This document shows positions 23,325-32,600 of a stretch of 51,857 nt of DNA, piece after piece. The notes beneath the pieces are model-generated. The model did not search any database and was not told where the DNA came from. It saw nothing but the letters and a program-made list of their open reading frames with translations. Position 1 is the stretch's first letter, and every line of letters starts with the position of its first letter. The translations under genes were made by a program, and so were the position numbers. The stretch comes from CAYLPJ01 sp964385465 (GTDB lineage: Bacteria; Planctomycetota; Phycisphaerae; SM23-33). The stretch spans positions 1 through 51,857 of the forward strand of contig CAYLPJ010000048.1 of the NCBI GenBank assembly GCA_964385465.1, given 5' to 3'.

Positions 23325-26300
23325 CTACTGCCCGTAGCACACGACCTCGCCGTTGCGGAGGCTGACATACAGCCTGCCTCCCGCCGCCGACATGCCGTCG
23401 AACGAGGGCATCGCCGGAAGCTCGGCCTGGCAGATCGGCTTGCCGTCCTCCGCCGAGACCACCTCGAGCAGGTTGCCCTTGGCGCCGCGGAAGCCCGCGA
23501 TCGCCGCCGCCGGGTCCTCGAACGCCAGCTCGCCCTTGGACTTCTCCGCCCACGGCACGGGACCGGCGACGGCCAGACGCTCGGCGCCGACCACCAGCGC
23601 CCGCCCGATCGGGGCCGCCGGGCGCGACCAGACCATCTTGCCCTTTCGCGGGCGGCGGCGCCTCCGGCCCTTCCGCCCGGTCCTGGCGGGGGCCTTTTCG
23701 CCGGCGTCGGGCTTGGGCGGGTTGCGGTCCATGCGGAAGAGGTGGTAGGCGTCCGCCCGGTGTCCGGTTGCGCCGCCGGCGACCTTCTTCCGCCCGTACC
23801 CGTAGACCTCCTCGCCGGTGAACGAGAGGATCCGCCCGGAGGGGAAGAGGTTCGCGTGGTTGGCCCAGCCGCCCCAGCCGGCGCCCGGCTGCCCCGTGCC
23901 GATCAACCAGTACGACCGGATGAACCAGTCCTCGCCCAGCAGGCCCGTGATGGCGTAGAGGTGCGTGGCGTCCGTCCGCGTGGGCTCGCCCGAGCGGTCG
24001 AAGGCGAAGTACTTCATGTACACGTTCTCGCCGTCGCCGGAGAGGATGTCCGACGTCGTGCCCACCATGTTGAAGCCGCCCTCCTTGGTCACCTGCTTGC
24101 CGGTCTCCGGGTCGCGATGGGTCAGCACCGTCCGCGAGAGCTGCTCGCCCGTCGCCGGGTCCAGCCCATAAAGCACGATCCCGCCGTCCATGTACGACGA
24201 CCTGCCCGCCGCCGCGTACGCGATGCCGTTCTGAACCAGCACCGCCCCGTGCACCGGCCAGGCCGATTCGAGCTGGCCGTACGCGCTGACCAGCCGCTCG
24301 GCCGGGGCGGCGCGGAACCGCCAGCACACCCGCCCGTCGCCGGCGTGCAGGCACGTGACCCACCCGTCGGCCGAGCCGAACAGCACCGTGCCCGCGTGCA
24401 CCGTCGGGGCCGAGTCGATCCGCCCCCCGGCCGTGTGACGCCACAGCCGCTCGCCGCTGTCGGCGTCGAGGGCAACCAGCGTGTGGGTGTCCACGGAGGC
24501 GACGAACATCCGCCCGCCGGCGATCACCGGCTGGGTGAGCTTGCCCCCGATCTTCGCCGACCAGCGGGGGGAGAGCTTTCCCGGCAGGGCGGACGAGGCC
24601 ACGCCGGAGCGGGTCGCGTCGCGGCGGTACATGGGCCAGTCGGCCTCGCCGGTTCGCTCCTTGGCGGCCTGGCCGAACGCGGGGCCCTTGGCCAGCACGG
24701 GCTTGTCCGGCTTCGGCATGGCCTGGCCGGGATTGCGCCGCGGGGCGACGGCGAAGAACCCCGGGGACTTGACCGTGAGGAAGCAGCCGCAGGCGTCCGG
24801 CGGGGCGTAGAGCAGGCCGTTGGCGGGGATGATGCCGTACTGGCAGGTCCCGCGGACCCAACTGTTGTTGCTCAGCCAGCGGAGCGTCTCGAGGCTCAGC
24901 ACCTCGATGCCGCTCTTGCCCGTGAGGATGAACCGCTCGGTGGCCTTGTTGCGGTAGCAGCGGTGGTGCGTCATGCCCACCCGCGGGGCCTTGGCGTCCA
25001 TCTTGCGAACGTGCTCGCCCGTCCGCGGGTCCAGCCCGCGCCAGCCGGGGCCGACCCACACCACCCCGTCGATCACGAACACGTCCACCGCGGAGTTGTA
25101 GTTCTCCCGGCAGCCCGTGGACCACAGCTCCTTGCCCGTGCCCGCGTCGTACGCCGTCAGCGTGCACGGGGCGTTGCGGGCGAAGCCCTTCTCGTTCCAG
25201 CCGTGCACCGCCCACTCGATCTTGCCCGTCGAGGGGCGGTTCTGCTCGTTGTCGGCCGTGTTGCGGTCGGCGACCAGCAGCACGCCCTCGGCGGCGACCA
25301 CCGTCGGGGCCGAGAAGCCCATCCGCCGCCAGGGCGTCTTCCGCGGCGTGTGCCAGACCGGCTCGCCCGTCGCGGCGTCCACGCAGTGCACGCCGGTGGT
25401 GCTCTGGTAGAAGACCTTCCCCTCGCGGACGGTGAGGCTCAGCGGCAGCAGGGACTCGTCGTCCCCGAAATCCTTCCGCCACAGCGGCGAGCCGCTTTCG
25501 GCCCGGACGGCCGTGATGTACCGGAAGTCGCTGGGCTTCGGTTCGCCGCGCTCGTGGAGCCCGCCGCCGCGGCGGCGGACCTCGCTGGTGCCGACGGCGA
25601 GGTACAGCACGCCGTCGTCGACGAGGATCTCCTCGGTCCGCCGCGTGCCCTCGTAGGTGCGCCGGGTCTTGCCGGTCGCGGCGTCCAGCGCGACGACGGG
25701 CCCGGCCAGGCCCTTGGTGGCGTAGACGGTCTCCCCGACGGCCACGAGGCGCCGGGGCAGGTGGGCGGGGCCGCTGCGGAAGTGGCGGAGCACGTCCACC
25801 CACGTGCCGATGGGCTCCTTCCACAGCAGCGTGCCGTTGAACCCGTCGCGCGCGACGAGCTTCCATTCGCCGGGGAACCGGATGGACGCCAGCGGCGCCT
25901 CGTCGGCGATGTAGAACACCCGCCCGCCGGCGACGGCGACGGCGCTGATGCTGGCCAGCTCCTCGTGGCTGCGGGCCCACCGCGGCTCGCTGACCCACTG
26001 GAAGGACCGCGGCTCGCCCACCTTCCGGTCGTCGGCGACGGCGTTGTTGTCCGGGCCGTGCAGGAAGTGATTCCAGTCGTCGATGCCCTCGCGAGGCTTG
26101 ACGATCCGCTTGCCGTCCACCAGCGCCACCCCGCCGGGGGCCAGGACGCGGAGCAGCTCGGCCTCGCTGACCTCGCCGGCCGTGCCGACGATCAGGTTCA
26201 CGAAGTCGTCCGTGTACGGCAGGTGCCTGCCGTCGTAGCGGTAGACCGAGACCGGCCCGTAGACGCCCGCGTCCACCAGGCGCTTCCTCGCCGCGGCGAC

Positions 26301-26510
26301 CCTGGCGGCATCGGTTTCCAGGGCGTGGACGCGGAAACGCTCGTCCAGCCGCAGCGAGGCCGTGTCGGCTCCGTCGCCGCAGTGGAGGTGGACGACGATC
26401 CCCCCGGCGACGCCGGAGTCCCTGGCGAGCTGGGCGATATCGGCGGCCGGGGCGGGCGCGGCGGCGGCGGTCAGGAGCAGGCATGCGATGGCGGCGATGT
26501 TCTTGTTCAC
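23325..26510 (-). CDS. Secreted methyltransferase-like/PQQ-type beta-propeller fusion, 1061 aa
   Basis: The start is GTG at 26510, with GAGGA 7 nt upstream and a signal peptide immediately after (about 1-24, APA-A). Residues about 35-150 look like a class I SAM-methyltransferase core: motif I VHLHCGDGAD, acidic strand HALETDAARV, a later DDFVNLIV strand and LLRVLAPGGVALV. The remaining 900 residues contain repeated PQQ-propeller blades (VVALDAATGKTRRTYEG, YDAGTGKELWSTG, LVALDADSGERLWRHTA). This fusion recurs in planctomycetes; its substrate is unknown. A SAM-dependent enzyme outside the cytoplasm would be odd, so the first domain may have lost that activity. The gene is divergent from the Tat-exported oxidoreductase. 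Confidence 0.86.
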   Translation of the reverse strand: MNKNIAAIACLLLTAAAAPAPAADIAQLARDSGVAGGIVVHLHCGDGADTASLRLDERFRVHALETDAARVAAARKRLVDAGVYGPVSVYRYDGRHLPYTDDFVNLIVGTAGEVSEAELLRVLAPGGVALVDGKRIVKPREGIDDWNHFLHGPDNNAVADDRKVGEPRSFQWVSEPRWARSHEELASISAVAVAGGRVFYIADEAPLASIRFPGEWKLVARDGFNGTLLWKEPIGTWVDVLRHFRSGPAHLPRRLVAVGETVYATKGLAGPVVALDAATGKTRRTYEGTRRTEEILVDDGVLYLAVGTSEVRRRGGGLHERGEPKPSDFRYITAVRAESGSPLWRKDFGDDESLLPLSLTVREGKVFYQSTTGVHCVDAATGEPVWHTPRKTPWRRMGFSAPTVVAAEGVLLVADRNTADNEQNRPSTGKIEWAVHGWNEKGFARNAPCTLTAYDAGTGKELWSTGCRENYNSAVDVFVIDGVVWVGPGWRGLDPRTGEHVRKMDAKAPRVGMTHHRCYRNKATERFILTGKSGIEVLSLETLRWLSNNSWVRGTCQYGIIPANGLLYAPPDACGCFLTVKSPGFFAVAPRRNPGQAMPKPDKPVLAKGPAFGQAAKERTGEADWPMYRRDATRSGVASSALPGKLSPRWSAKIGGKLTQPVIAGGRMFVASVDTHTLVALDADSGERLWRHTAGGRIDSAPTVHAGTVLFGSADGWVTCLHAGDGRVCWRFRAAPAERLVSAYGQLESAWPVHGAVLVQNGIAYAAAGRSSYMDGGIVLYGLDPATGEQLSRTVLTHRDPETGKQVTKEGGFNMVGTTSDILSGDGENVYMKYFAFDRSGEPTRTDATHLYAITGLLGEDWFIRSYWLIGTGQPGAGWGGWANHANLFPSGRILSFTGEEVYGYGRKKVAGGATGHRADAYHLFRMDRNPPKPDAGEKAPARTGRKGRRRRRPRKGKMVWSRPAAPIGRALVVGAERLAVAGPVPWAEKSKGELAFEDPAAAIAGFRGAKGNLLEVVSAEDGKPICQAELPAMPSFDGMSAAGGRLYVSLRNGEVVCYGQ

Positions 26511-26567
26511 GGTGGTGTCCTCGGTCGGCGGGGAATGTCGTATCGGTCCCGGCGCGGACGGCGCGGG

Positions 26568-26583
26568 TTCTATACCTATAGAA
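26568..26583. promoter_or_regulatory. Perfect dyad between two divergent genes (candidate operator)
   Basis: TTCTATACCTATAGAA has 7-bp perfect arms around CC. It is an AT-rich island in GC-rich DNA, 58 bp from each of the divergent starts at 26510 and 26642. TATA words within it could serve as -10 elements in either direction. A regulator binding here could control both the propeller and the oxidoreductase genes; no cognate regulator gene is adjacent. Confidence 0.55.
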
Positions 26584-26641
26584 GGGCGCCCGCAGCGGTC
26601 CGGGCCGGTTCCACGAAACTCTATCCTACGGAGACGCACCG

Positions 26642-28036
26642 ATGCACTGCAAGATCACCAGGCGCCGCTTCCTTCGAACGGCTGCCGGAACCGGCGCGGG
26701 CGTGCTCGTGCTGGGCGACGCGTCGCTGGTCCGCGGCTACGCCGCAAACGAGGCCGTCGCCGTCGGGCAGGTCGGCGTCGCCGGGCGCGGGCTGTGGTTC
26801 ACCGAGCGGCTCCTGCCGCGGACCAAGGGCATCCGCCTGGCCGCCCTCTGCGACGTGGACCGCCACAAGGCCCGCGGCGTCTTCGAGAAGTACCCCGCCC
26901 TGCCGAAGTTCGCCGACTTCCGCGAGATGCTCGACAAGGCCGGCAAGGACCTCGACGGCGTCATCGTCGCCACGCCGGACAACACCCACGCGGTCGCCTC
27001 GGCCGCGGCGATCCGGGCGGGCAAGGCCGTCTTCACCGAAAAGCCCCTCACCCACGACGTCTACGAGTCGCACGTCCTCCGCACGCTGGCGGCCGAGAAG
27101 AAGGTCGCCACGCAGATGGGCAACCAGGGCACGAGCAGCCGGGGCTTCCGCCGCGCCGACGAGTTGATCGCGGCCGGGGCGATCGGCAAGGTCACCGAGG
27201 CGTGGGTCTGGTGCATGGGCGGCGGCGGAGGCCGGCCCAGGGTCAACAAGAAGGACGTCCCCTGCCCCGAGACGCTCTCGTGGGACCTCTGGCTGGGCCC
27301 GGCGGAGCGGCGCCCGTACCACCCCGTGTGGATGCGGTGGCAGCAGTGGCGGGACTTCGGCACGAACACGCTGGGCAACTGGGGCAGCCACTCGGCGAAC
27401 CTCGTGTTCAAGGCGTTGAAGATCGACCGGCTGTGGCACGCGAAGGCGGCCTCGAAGCCGCGGCTGACGTTCCGCGGTGCCGCCAGCGAGGTCGTCGAGG
27501 ACCGCTGGCCCCACTGGTGGACCTGCCGCTGGGACGTCCCCGCACGCGCCGGGCTGGACCCCGTCACCGTCCGCTGGGTGCAGACGACGGCCCCCGAGTA
27601 CCAGACGCTGCTGGAGCGTTTCCGGGCCTTCGAGTGCAAGCTCGATCCCAAGCAGAAGGTCCCCGATTACCCCGGCTCGTACCATACCGGCTGCTTCCTC
27701 GTCGGCGAGAAGGGCGCGATCGTCTCCAACAGCCACAACACCACCTACCAGCTCCTCCCGGCCCGGAAGTACAAGGACTACGTCGGCCCGCGGGAGAAGG
27801 CCCCCCGCAGCCGCGGGCACGAGAGGGAATGGGCCCACGCCGTCCGCGGCGGCCCGGCCGCGTGGTCCAACTTCGACTACTCCGGCCCGCTCAACGAGAT
27901 GCTCCAGCTTGCCAACGTCGCCAACCGGGTCCCCGGCGAGGATCTTGAGTACGATCCCCTCGCCTGCCGCGTCACCAACAGCGCCAAGGCCGACGCCCTG
28001 CTCCGCCGCGACTACCGCGACGGATGGCGGCTCTGA
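26642..28036 (+). CDS. Gfo/Idh/MocA family oxidoreductase, Tat-exported, 464 aa
   Basis: It has a twin-arginine signal (RRRFLR at 7-12, hydrophobic to about 31). The NAD(P)-binding Rossmann domain follows: GQVGVAGRG (42-50), LCDVD (69-73), VIVATPDNTH (107-116) and the family motif TEKPLTHDV (132-140). The C-terminal alpha/beta domain has the NWGSH segment typical of planctomycete family members. Tat export implies that the folded, cofactor-loaded enzyme works in the periplasm, probably oxidising or reducing sugars or cyclitols or acting as a glycosidase-like NAD enzyme. The substrate is unknown. A CGGAGA Shine-Dalgarno lies 8 nt before the ATG. Confidence 0.93.
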   Translation: MHCKITRRRFLRTAAGTGAGVLVLGDASLVRGYAANEAVAVGQVGVAGRGLWFTERLLPRTKGIRLAALCDVDRHKARGVFEKYPALPKFADFREMLDKAGKDLDGVIVATPDNTHAVASAAAIRAGKAVFTEKPLTHDVYESHVLRTLAAEKKVATQMGNQGTSSRGFRRADELIAAGAIGKVTEAWVWCMGGGGGRPRVNKKDVPCPETLSWDLWLGPAERRPYHPVWMRWQQWRDFGTNTLGNWGSHSANLVFKALKIDRLWHAKAASKPRLTFRGAASEVVEDRWPHWWTCRWDVPARAGLDPVTVRWVQTTAPEYQTLLERFRAFECKLDPKQKVPDYPGSYHTGCFLVGEKGAIVSNSHNTTYQLLPARKYKDYVGPREKAPRSRGHEREWAHAVRGGPAAWSNFDYSGPLNEMLQLANVANRVPGEDLEYDPLACRVTNSAKADALLRRDYRDGWRL

Positions 28037-28085
28037 ATGGCGTGATTCGGTGGGAGAAGTCGTTGCTGGGCGGAGCCTCGCGGGC

Positions 28086-28127
28086 GCGGGGGCGGGGCAG
28101 TTGGAGGTTTGCTCCTTTCGCCCCCGC
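28086..28127. terminator. GC-rich stem-loop between convergent genes
   Basis: GCGGGGGCG (28086-28094) pairs perfectly with CGCCCCCGC (28119-28127), and an inner GGAG/CTCC (28103-28106/28112-28115) extends the stem. It sits between the convergent stops at 28036 and 28267 and could act as a bidirectional transcript end. There is no T-tract, so Rho-independent termination is not assured. The rest of 28037-28266 holds nothing recognisable. Confidence 0.45.
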
Positions 28128-28266
28128 AGCCGTCATGCTCCCCTGATGTCCGGTACCTGATACCCCCCGGCGCCGCTGGCCCATCTTCCACGGCGAGTTG
28201 GTTATCCGCGACCTGCTCGACCTCCTGTTCCGCCGCCCGCCGGCGGTGAAGAACCGTCCCGGTCCT

Positions 28267-29319
28267 TCAGGCGTAGTGCGTGGAGTACTTCTCCATGGCG
28301 TCGGCGACGGCGAAGGCGTTCTCGATGGGGGTCTGCGGGTACATGCCGTACTTGAGCATCAGCCCGCCCTCGGGGCGCCCGATGGCCTCGACGCAGTGGC
28401 GGATGTGGGCGTCGATCTGCTCGGGCGTGCCCCGGACGGTGATGTTCTGGCGGTCGATGTCCAGGTCGATGCAGTGCCTGCCCGCGAGGTTCTCCGCGAT
28501 CCAGTCCACGCCGTTGACCAGGTCCTGGAGATTGATCACGTCCACGCCGCTGTCGAACAGGTCGTCGACGAGGTCGCGGATGTCGCCGTCGCTGTGCATG
28601 TGAATGATGCACCCGGCCCGGCGAGCCGGGGCCATGTACGCCTCGTAGCACGGCTTGATGTAGCGGCGGAAGTGCTCGGGCGAGAGCATGGGCCCGCGCT
28701 GCATGCCCAGGTCCTCGGGGTAGCCCATCCTGTCCACGCCGAGCGCCATGAACCGCTCGACGATCGCGAGGTTGAACTCCCGCAGCATGCCCAGCAGCGT
28801 CTCCAGCCGCGGCTCGCCGTCGGCCATGTCGTACATCACGTTCTCGTAGCCGCGAATCTCGCACAGCAGCAGGAAGGTGTGCCCGTGGCAGAGCCCGCCG
28901 CCGACGAGCCCGCCCCCGGCCCGAACGCGGGCGACGTGCTCGGCGGCGGCGGACCAGTCGCGCGGGAAGCGCCCGTCGCAGGTGCCCGGGTCGGGCGGGC
29001 GGTAGTCGGCGAGGTCAGACCAGTCGGCCAGGGGGTGCCGGTGCACGACCCCGGCGATGCCGTCGTCGGTGGTCTCGCGGACGCAGCCCCAGGGGTCGGT
29101 GTAGGGCGCCTCCCGGCGGGCGTGCAGCGCAGGTTGCGGGCGGAACGGCTCGTCGCTGTACTCGTAGCCGGGCCAGAGCAGCTTGTGCTCGGCCTGGAGG
29201 CGCTTCAGGTCCTCCTGGGCGTAGTGGTGCGCGCACGCCGGATTGATGTTGAAGGCGATGGGAATCCGCTCGGGCCTCTCGAAACGGACCGCCCGAAGCC
29301 AGTTCTCCTTGTCGGTCAT
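28267..29319 (-). CDS. Uroporphyrinogen decarboxylase (URO-D) superfamily protein, 350 aa
   Basis: The start MTDKENWLRAVRFERPERIPI matches the N-terminal pattern of the URO-D/MtaA/CmuA superfamily. Later segments fit the TIM barrel: MGYPEDLGMQRGPMLSPEHF and CIIHMHSDGDIRDLVDDL near 240-257, then a C-terminal PEGGLMLKYGMYP. Planctomycetes carry many such paralogues outside haem synthesis, and they are thought to act as methyltransferases or on unknown small molecules. The neighbours here are carbohydrate-type genes, so a true HemE role is unlikely. No corrinoid protein gene was found nearby. The gene is divergent from the GH2-like gene. Confidence 0.87.
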   Translation of the reverse strand: MTDKENWLRAVRFERPERIPIAFNINPACAHHYAQEDLKRLQAEHKLLWPGYEYSDEPFRPQPALHARREAPYTDPWGCVRETTDDGIAGVVHRHPLADWSDLADYRPPDPGTCDGRFPRDWSAAAEHVARVRAGGGLVGGGLCHGHTFLLLCEIRGYENVMYDMADGEPRLETLLGMLREFNLAIVERFMALGVDRMGYPEDLGMQRGPMLSPEHFRRYIKPCYEAYMAPARRAGCIIHMHSDGDIRDLVDDLFDSGVDVINLQDLVNGVDWIAENLAGRHCIDLDIDRQNITVRGTPEQIDAHIRHCVEAIGRPEGGLMLKYGMYPQTPIENAFAVADAMEKYSTHYA

Positions 29320-29341
29320 TGTCGGGGCGCCTCTCCTGGCG

Positions 29342-29359
29342 GGCCGGGATGTCCCGGCC
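29342..29359. promoter_or_regulatory. Near-perfect GC palindrome upstream of the URO-D gene
   Basis: GGCCGGGA, TG, TCCCGGCC forms 8-bp arms, 23 bp upstream of the URO-D-like start. It could be an operator or a leader hairpin. The remaining part of the 298-bp divergent gap (29320-29617) contains a TTAAAA word near 29484 and the GGGAG Shine-Dalgarno of the GH2-like gene, but no clear promoter. Confidence 0.35.
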
Positions 29360-29617
29360 GATGGTGCCCGGCCGGAAGGTTCGGATTATGCCGCCCCGCA
29401 CCGCGCCCGCCCAAGGAGATTCCCGTCGGCCGGCGTGAGGCACGGGCTTTCTTCCCGGCGCCCGGAGACTCGCCGGGCCCCCACGGTTAAAAGGAATGGA
29501 GAGAAGCCGACGCGCTGCGGGGATCCGGCAGGGCGTCCCGAAGCCACCTCCCGCGCTTGCGGAGGCAACAGCTCCGACCGACAACGAACACCCACGGACG
29601 ACGCCAGGGAGCGACCC

Positions 29618-32600
29618 ATGAAGGCACTCGCATGCCGTGCCGGGCTGATCGGAGTGTCCCTCCTGCTGATGTGGGCCGTTCTCGCCCGCGCGGCCGACGC
29701 CCCGCTGCCGGCCGGCGTGCGGGCCGAATGGGGGCTGCGCGGCGCGGTGCGGCAGAAGACCACCACCCGCGAGCGAATCTGCGTCAACGGGCTGTGGCGG
29801 TGGCAGCCGGCCGGGGCCGACGCCGCCGACGTGCCCGACGACCGCTGGGGGTTCTTCAAAGTCCCCGGCTGCTGGCCGGGAATCACCAACTACATGCAGA
29901 AGGACTGCCAGCGGGTCTTCGCCCATCCGGCATGGAACGGCGTGCAGCTTGCCGGCGTCACGGCCGCGTGGTACCAGCGCGAGATCACCGTTCCCCGGAC
30001 GTGGGACGGGCGGCGGATCGTCCTGCGGGCAGAACTGGTCAACTCCCTCGCGGCCGTGTTCGTCGACGGCAGGCAGGTCGGGACGATCCACTTCCCGGCC
30101 GGCGAGGCGGACCTGACGGCGGCGGTCCGGGCGGGGGGCAGGCACACGCTGAGCCTGCACGTGACGGCCCTGCCGCTGAAGGGCGTGATGCTGGCGTACA
30201 ACGACACGGCCTCGGCGCGGGAGGTGGCCGGCAAGGTCGCCCGGCGCGGGCTGTGCGGGGACGTCTGGCTTCTCGGCGAGCCGGCCGGGGCGCGGCTGGA
30301 CGACGTCCGCGTCCGCACGTCCGTCAGCGAACGCACGCTTGCGGTCTCGGCCGCCGTGGCGGGCCTTGCCCCGGGCAAGCAGTACGTCCTTTCGGCGCGG
30401 GTCCGCGACGGCGGCCGCGTCGTCCACCAGTTCGCCGGCGAGCCGTTCGCCCCCGCCGACCTCGATGCCGGCCGGGCCGCCTTCACGACGCACTGGCCGG
30501 CGCCGAAGCTCTGGGACCTCCACACCCCGGAGAACCAGTACGAACTGGACGTGACGCTCTCACCCGCCGGCGGGGGCGAGGTGCTGGACACGGCCCTGGC
30601 GGTGCGGTTCGGCTTCCGCGAGCTGGCGATCGACGGGCGGGACTTCGTCCTCAACGGCACGCGGGTGGGGCTGTGCTCGGTCCCGCTGGACAACGCCCAG
30701 ATCGGCGCCGCCTGGGCGAGCTATGCCGGCGCCCGCGAGAGCCTCGAGCGCCTCAAGGCGATCGGCATCCGCCTGGTCTACACGCACAACTACGGCTGCG
30801 AACCGGGCTCGCACCTGGCGTTCGAGCACATCCTCCGCGCCGCCGACGACGTGGGGATGCTGGTCGCCCTCTCCCAGCCGCACTTCGGCCACTACGACTG
30901 GGACGCCCCCGACGCCGACCGCACGAACGGCTATGCCCGCCACGCCGCGTATTACGTCCGGGTGGCCGGCAGCCATCCGTCGGTCGTCGCATACGCCACC
31001 AGCCACAACGCCTGCGGGTACAGCGAGGACATGCGCCCCGACCGCATCGACGGGGTGCACGCCCGCCGCAGCCAGTGGGCCGTCAACAACGTCCGCCGGG
31101 CCCGCCGGGCCGCGGCGGTCGTCCGCCGGCTCGACCCGGGGCGGATCGTCTACCACCACGCCTCGGGCAACCTCGGGCCCATGCACACGAGCAACTTCTA
31201 CGCCAACTTCGTCCCCGTCCAGGAGATGTCCGACTGGTTCCAGCACTGGGCCACCGAAGGCGTCAAACCCCTGTTCACCTGCGAGTACAGCGTCCCCATG
31301 CCCTGGGACTGGGCCATGTACCGCGGGTGGTACCGGGGCAAGCGGGCGTTCGGCAGCGCGGCCGTGCCGTGGGAGTTCTGCCACGCCGAGTGGACGGCGG
31401 CGTTCCTGGGCGACGCCGCATACGCGATCCCCGCCGAGGAGCGGCGCAACCTCCGCTGGGAGGCGAAGCGCTTCGCCGCCGGGAAGGTCTGGCACCGGTG
31501 GGACTACCCGCACGCTGTCGGCTCGCGCGACCTGGGCCCGCGGTATGCGGTCTACGCGATGTACTTCGACCGCAACTGGCCCGCCTTCCGCACGTGGGGC
31601 GTCTCCTGCACCTCGCCGTGGAATCACGGGCACTACTGGACGCTCCGCGAGGGTGTCGACGGCGGGCGGCGGGAGCTGAAGGTGGACTGGGCCGGTCTCC
31701 AGCGCCCCGGCTTCAGTGCCGACTACATCGAGGACCGCTACGAGAAGATCGACGCCGCCTACGACCGCGGCGACTGGCAGCCGACCGAGGCCGCCCGCAC
31801 GCTGCTGCGCCACAACGGGCCCGTCCTGGCCTGGCTGGCCGGCGGGGAGGGCGGCTTCACCGAGGCCGGGCACAACTTCCGGCCGGGCCAGACCGTCGCC
31901 AAGCAGTTGATCGTGCTCAACGATTCCCGCGAGCCGGTCACGGTGGCGGCGAAGTGGACGTTCGCCCTGCCGACGCCGCAGAGCGGCGAGGGCAGCTTCG
32001 AGTTGCCGACCGGCGAGCAGAAGCGCCTGCCGCTTCGGTTCGCCATCCCCGCCAACACGCCTCCGGGGCGATACGAGATCGCCGCGACGGCGGACTTCGG
32101 CGGCGGGCGGACGCAAACCGACGCGTTCGCGATCGACGTGCTGCCCGCGCCCCCGCCGAAGCGCCCCGGCCTGGCGGGTCGGCCGGTGGCGCTGTTCGAC
32201 CCCCCGGGCAGGACGGCGAAGCTGCTGGACCGCATGGGCATCCCGTATCGCAAGGTGGGCGCGGGCGCCGGGCTGGACGCCGGCGACGTGCTGGTGATCG
32301 GGCAGAAGGCCCTGACCGTCGGCGGGGACGCGCCGGATATCTCCGCCGTGGCCGACGGGCTGCGCGTGCTGGTCTTCGAGCAGGCGCCCGACGTGATGGA
32401 AAAGCGCCTCGGCTTCCGCGTTGCCGACGTGGGGATGCGCCGCGTCTTCCCGCGGATCGCCGGCCATCCGCTGCTGGCCGGTCTCGAAGCCCGCCACCTC
32501 CGCGACTGGCGAGGCAGCGGCACGACGGTCCCGCCGACGCGGGACCTGCACGCCAGCGACCGCTACAACGGGGCACCCGGCACGAGATGGTGCGGCATGG

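Noticed and set aside
28267..29319. HemE of haem biosynthesis
   Set aside because: The protein belongs to the wider URO-D superfamily. The local context is carbohydrate-type secreted proteins, no other haem gene is present, and the motifs fit the MtaA/CmuA-like branch better.
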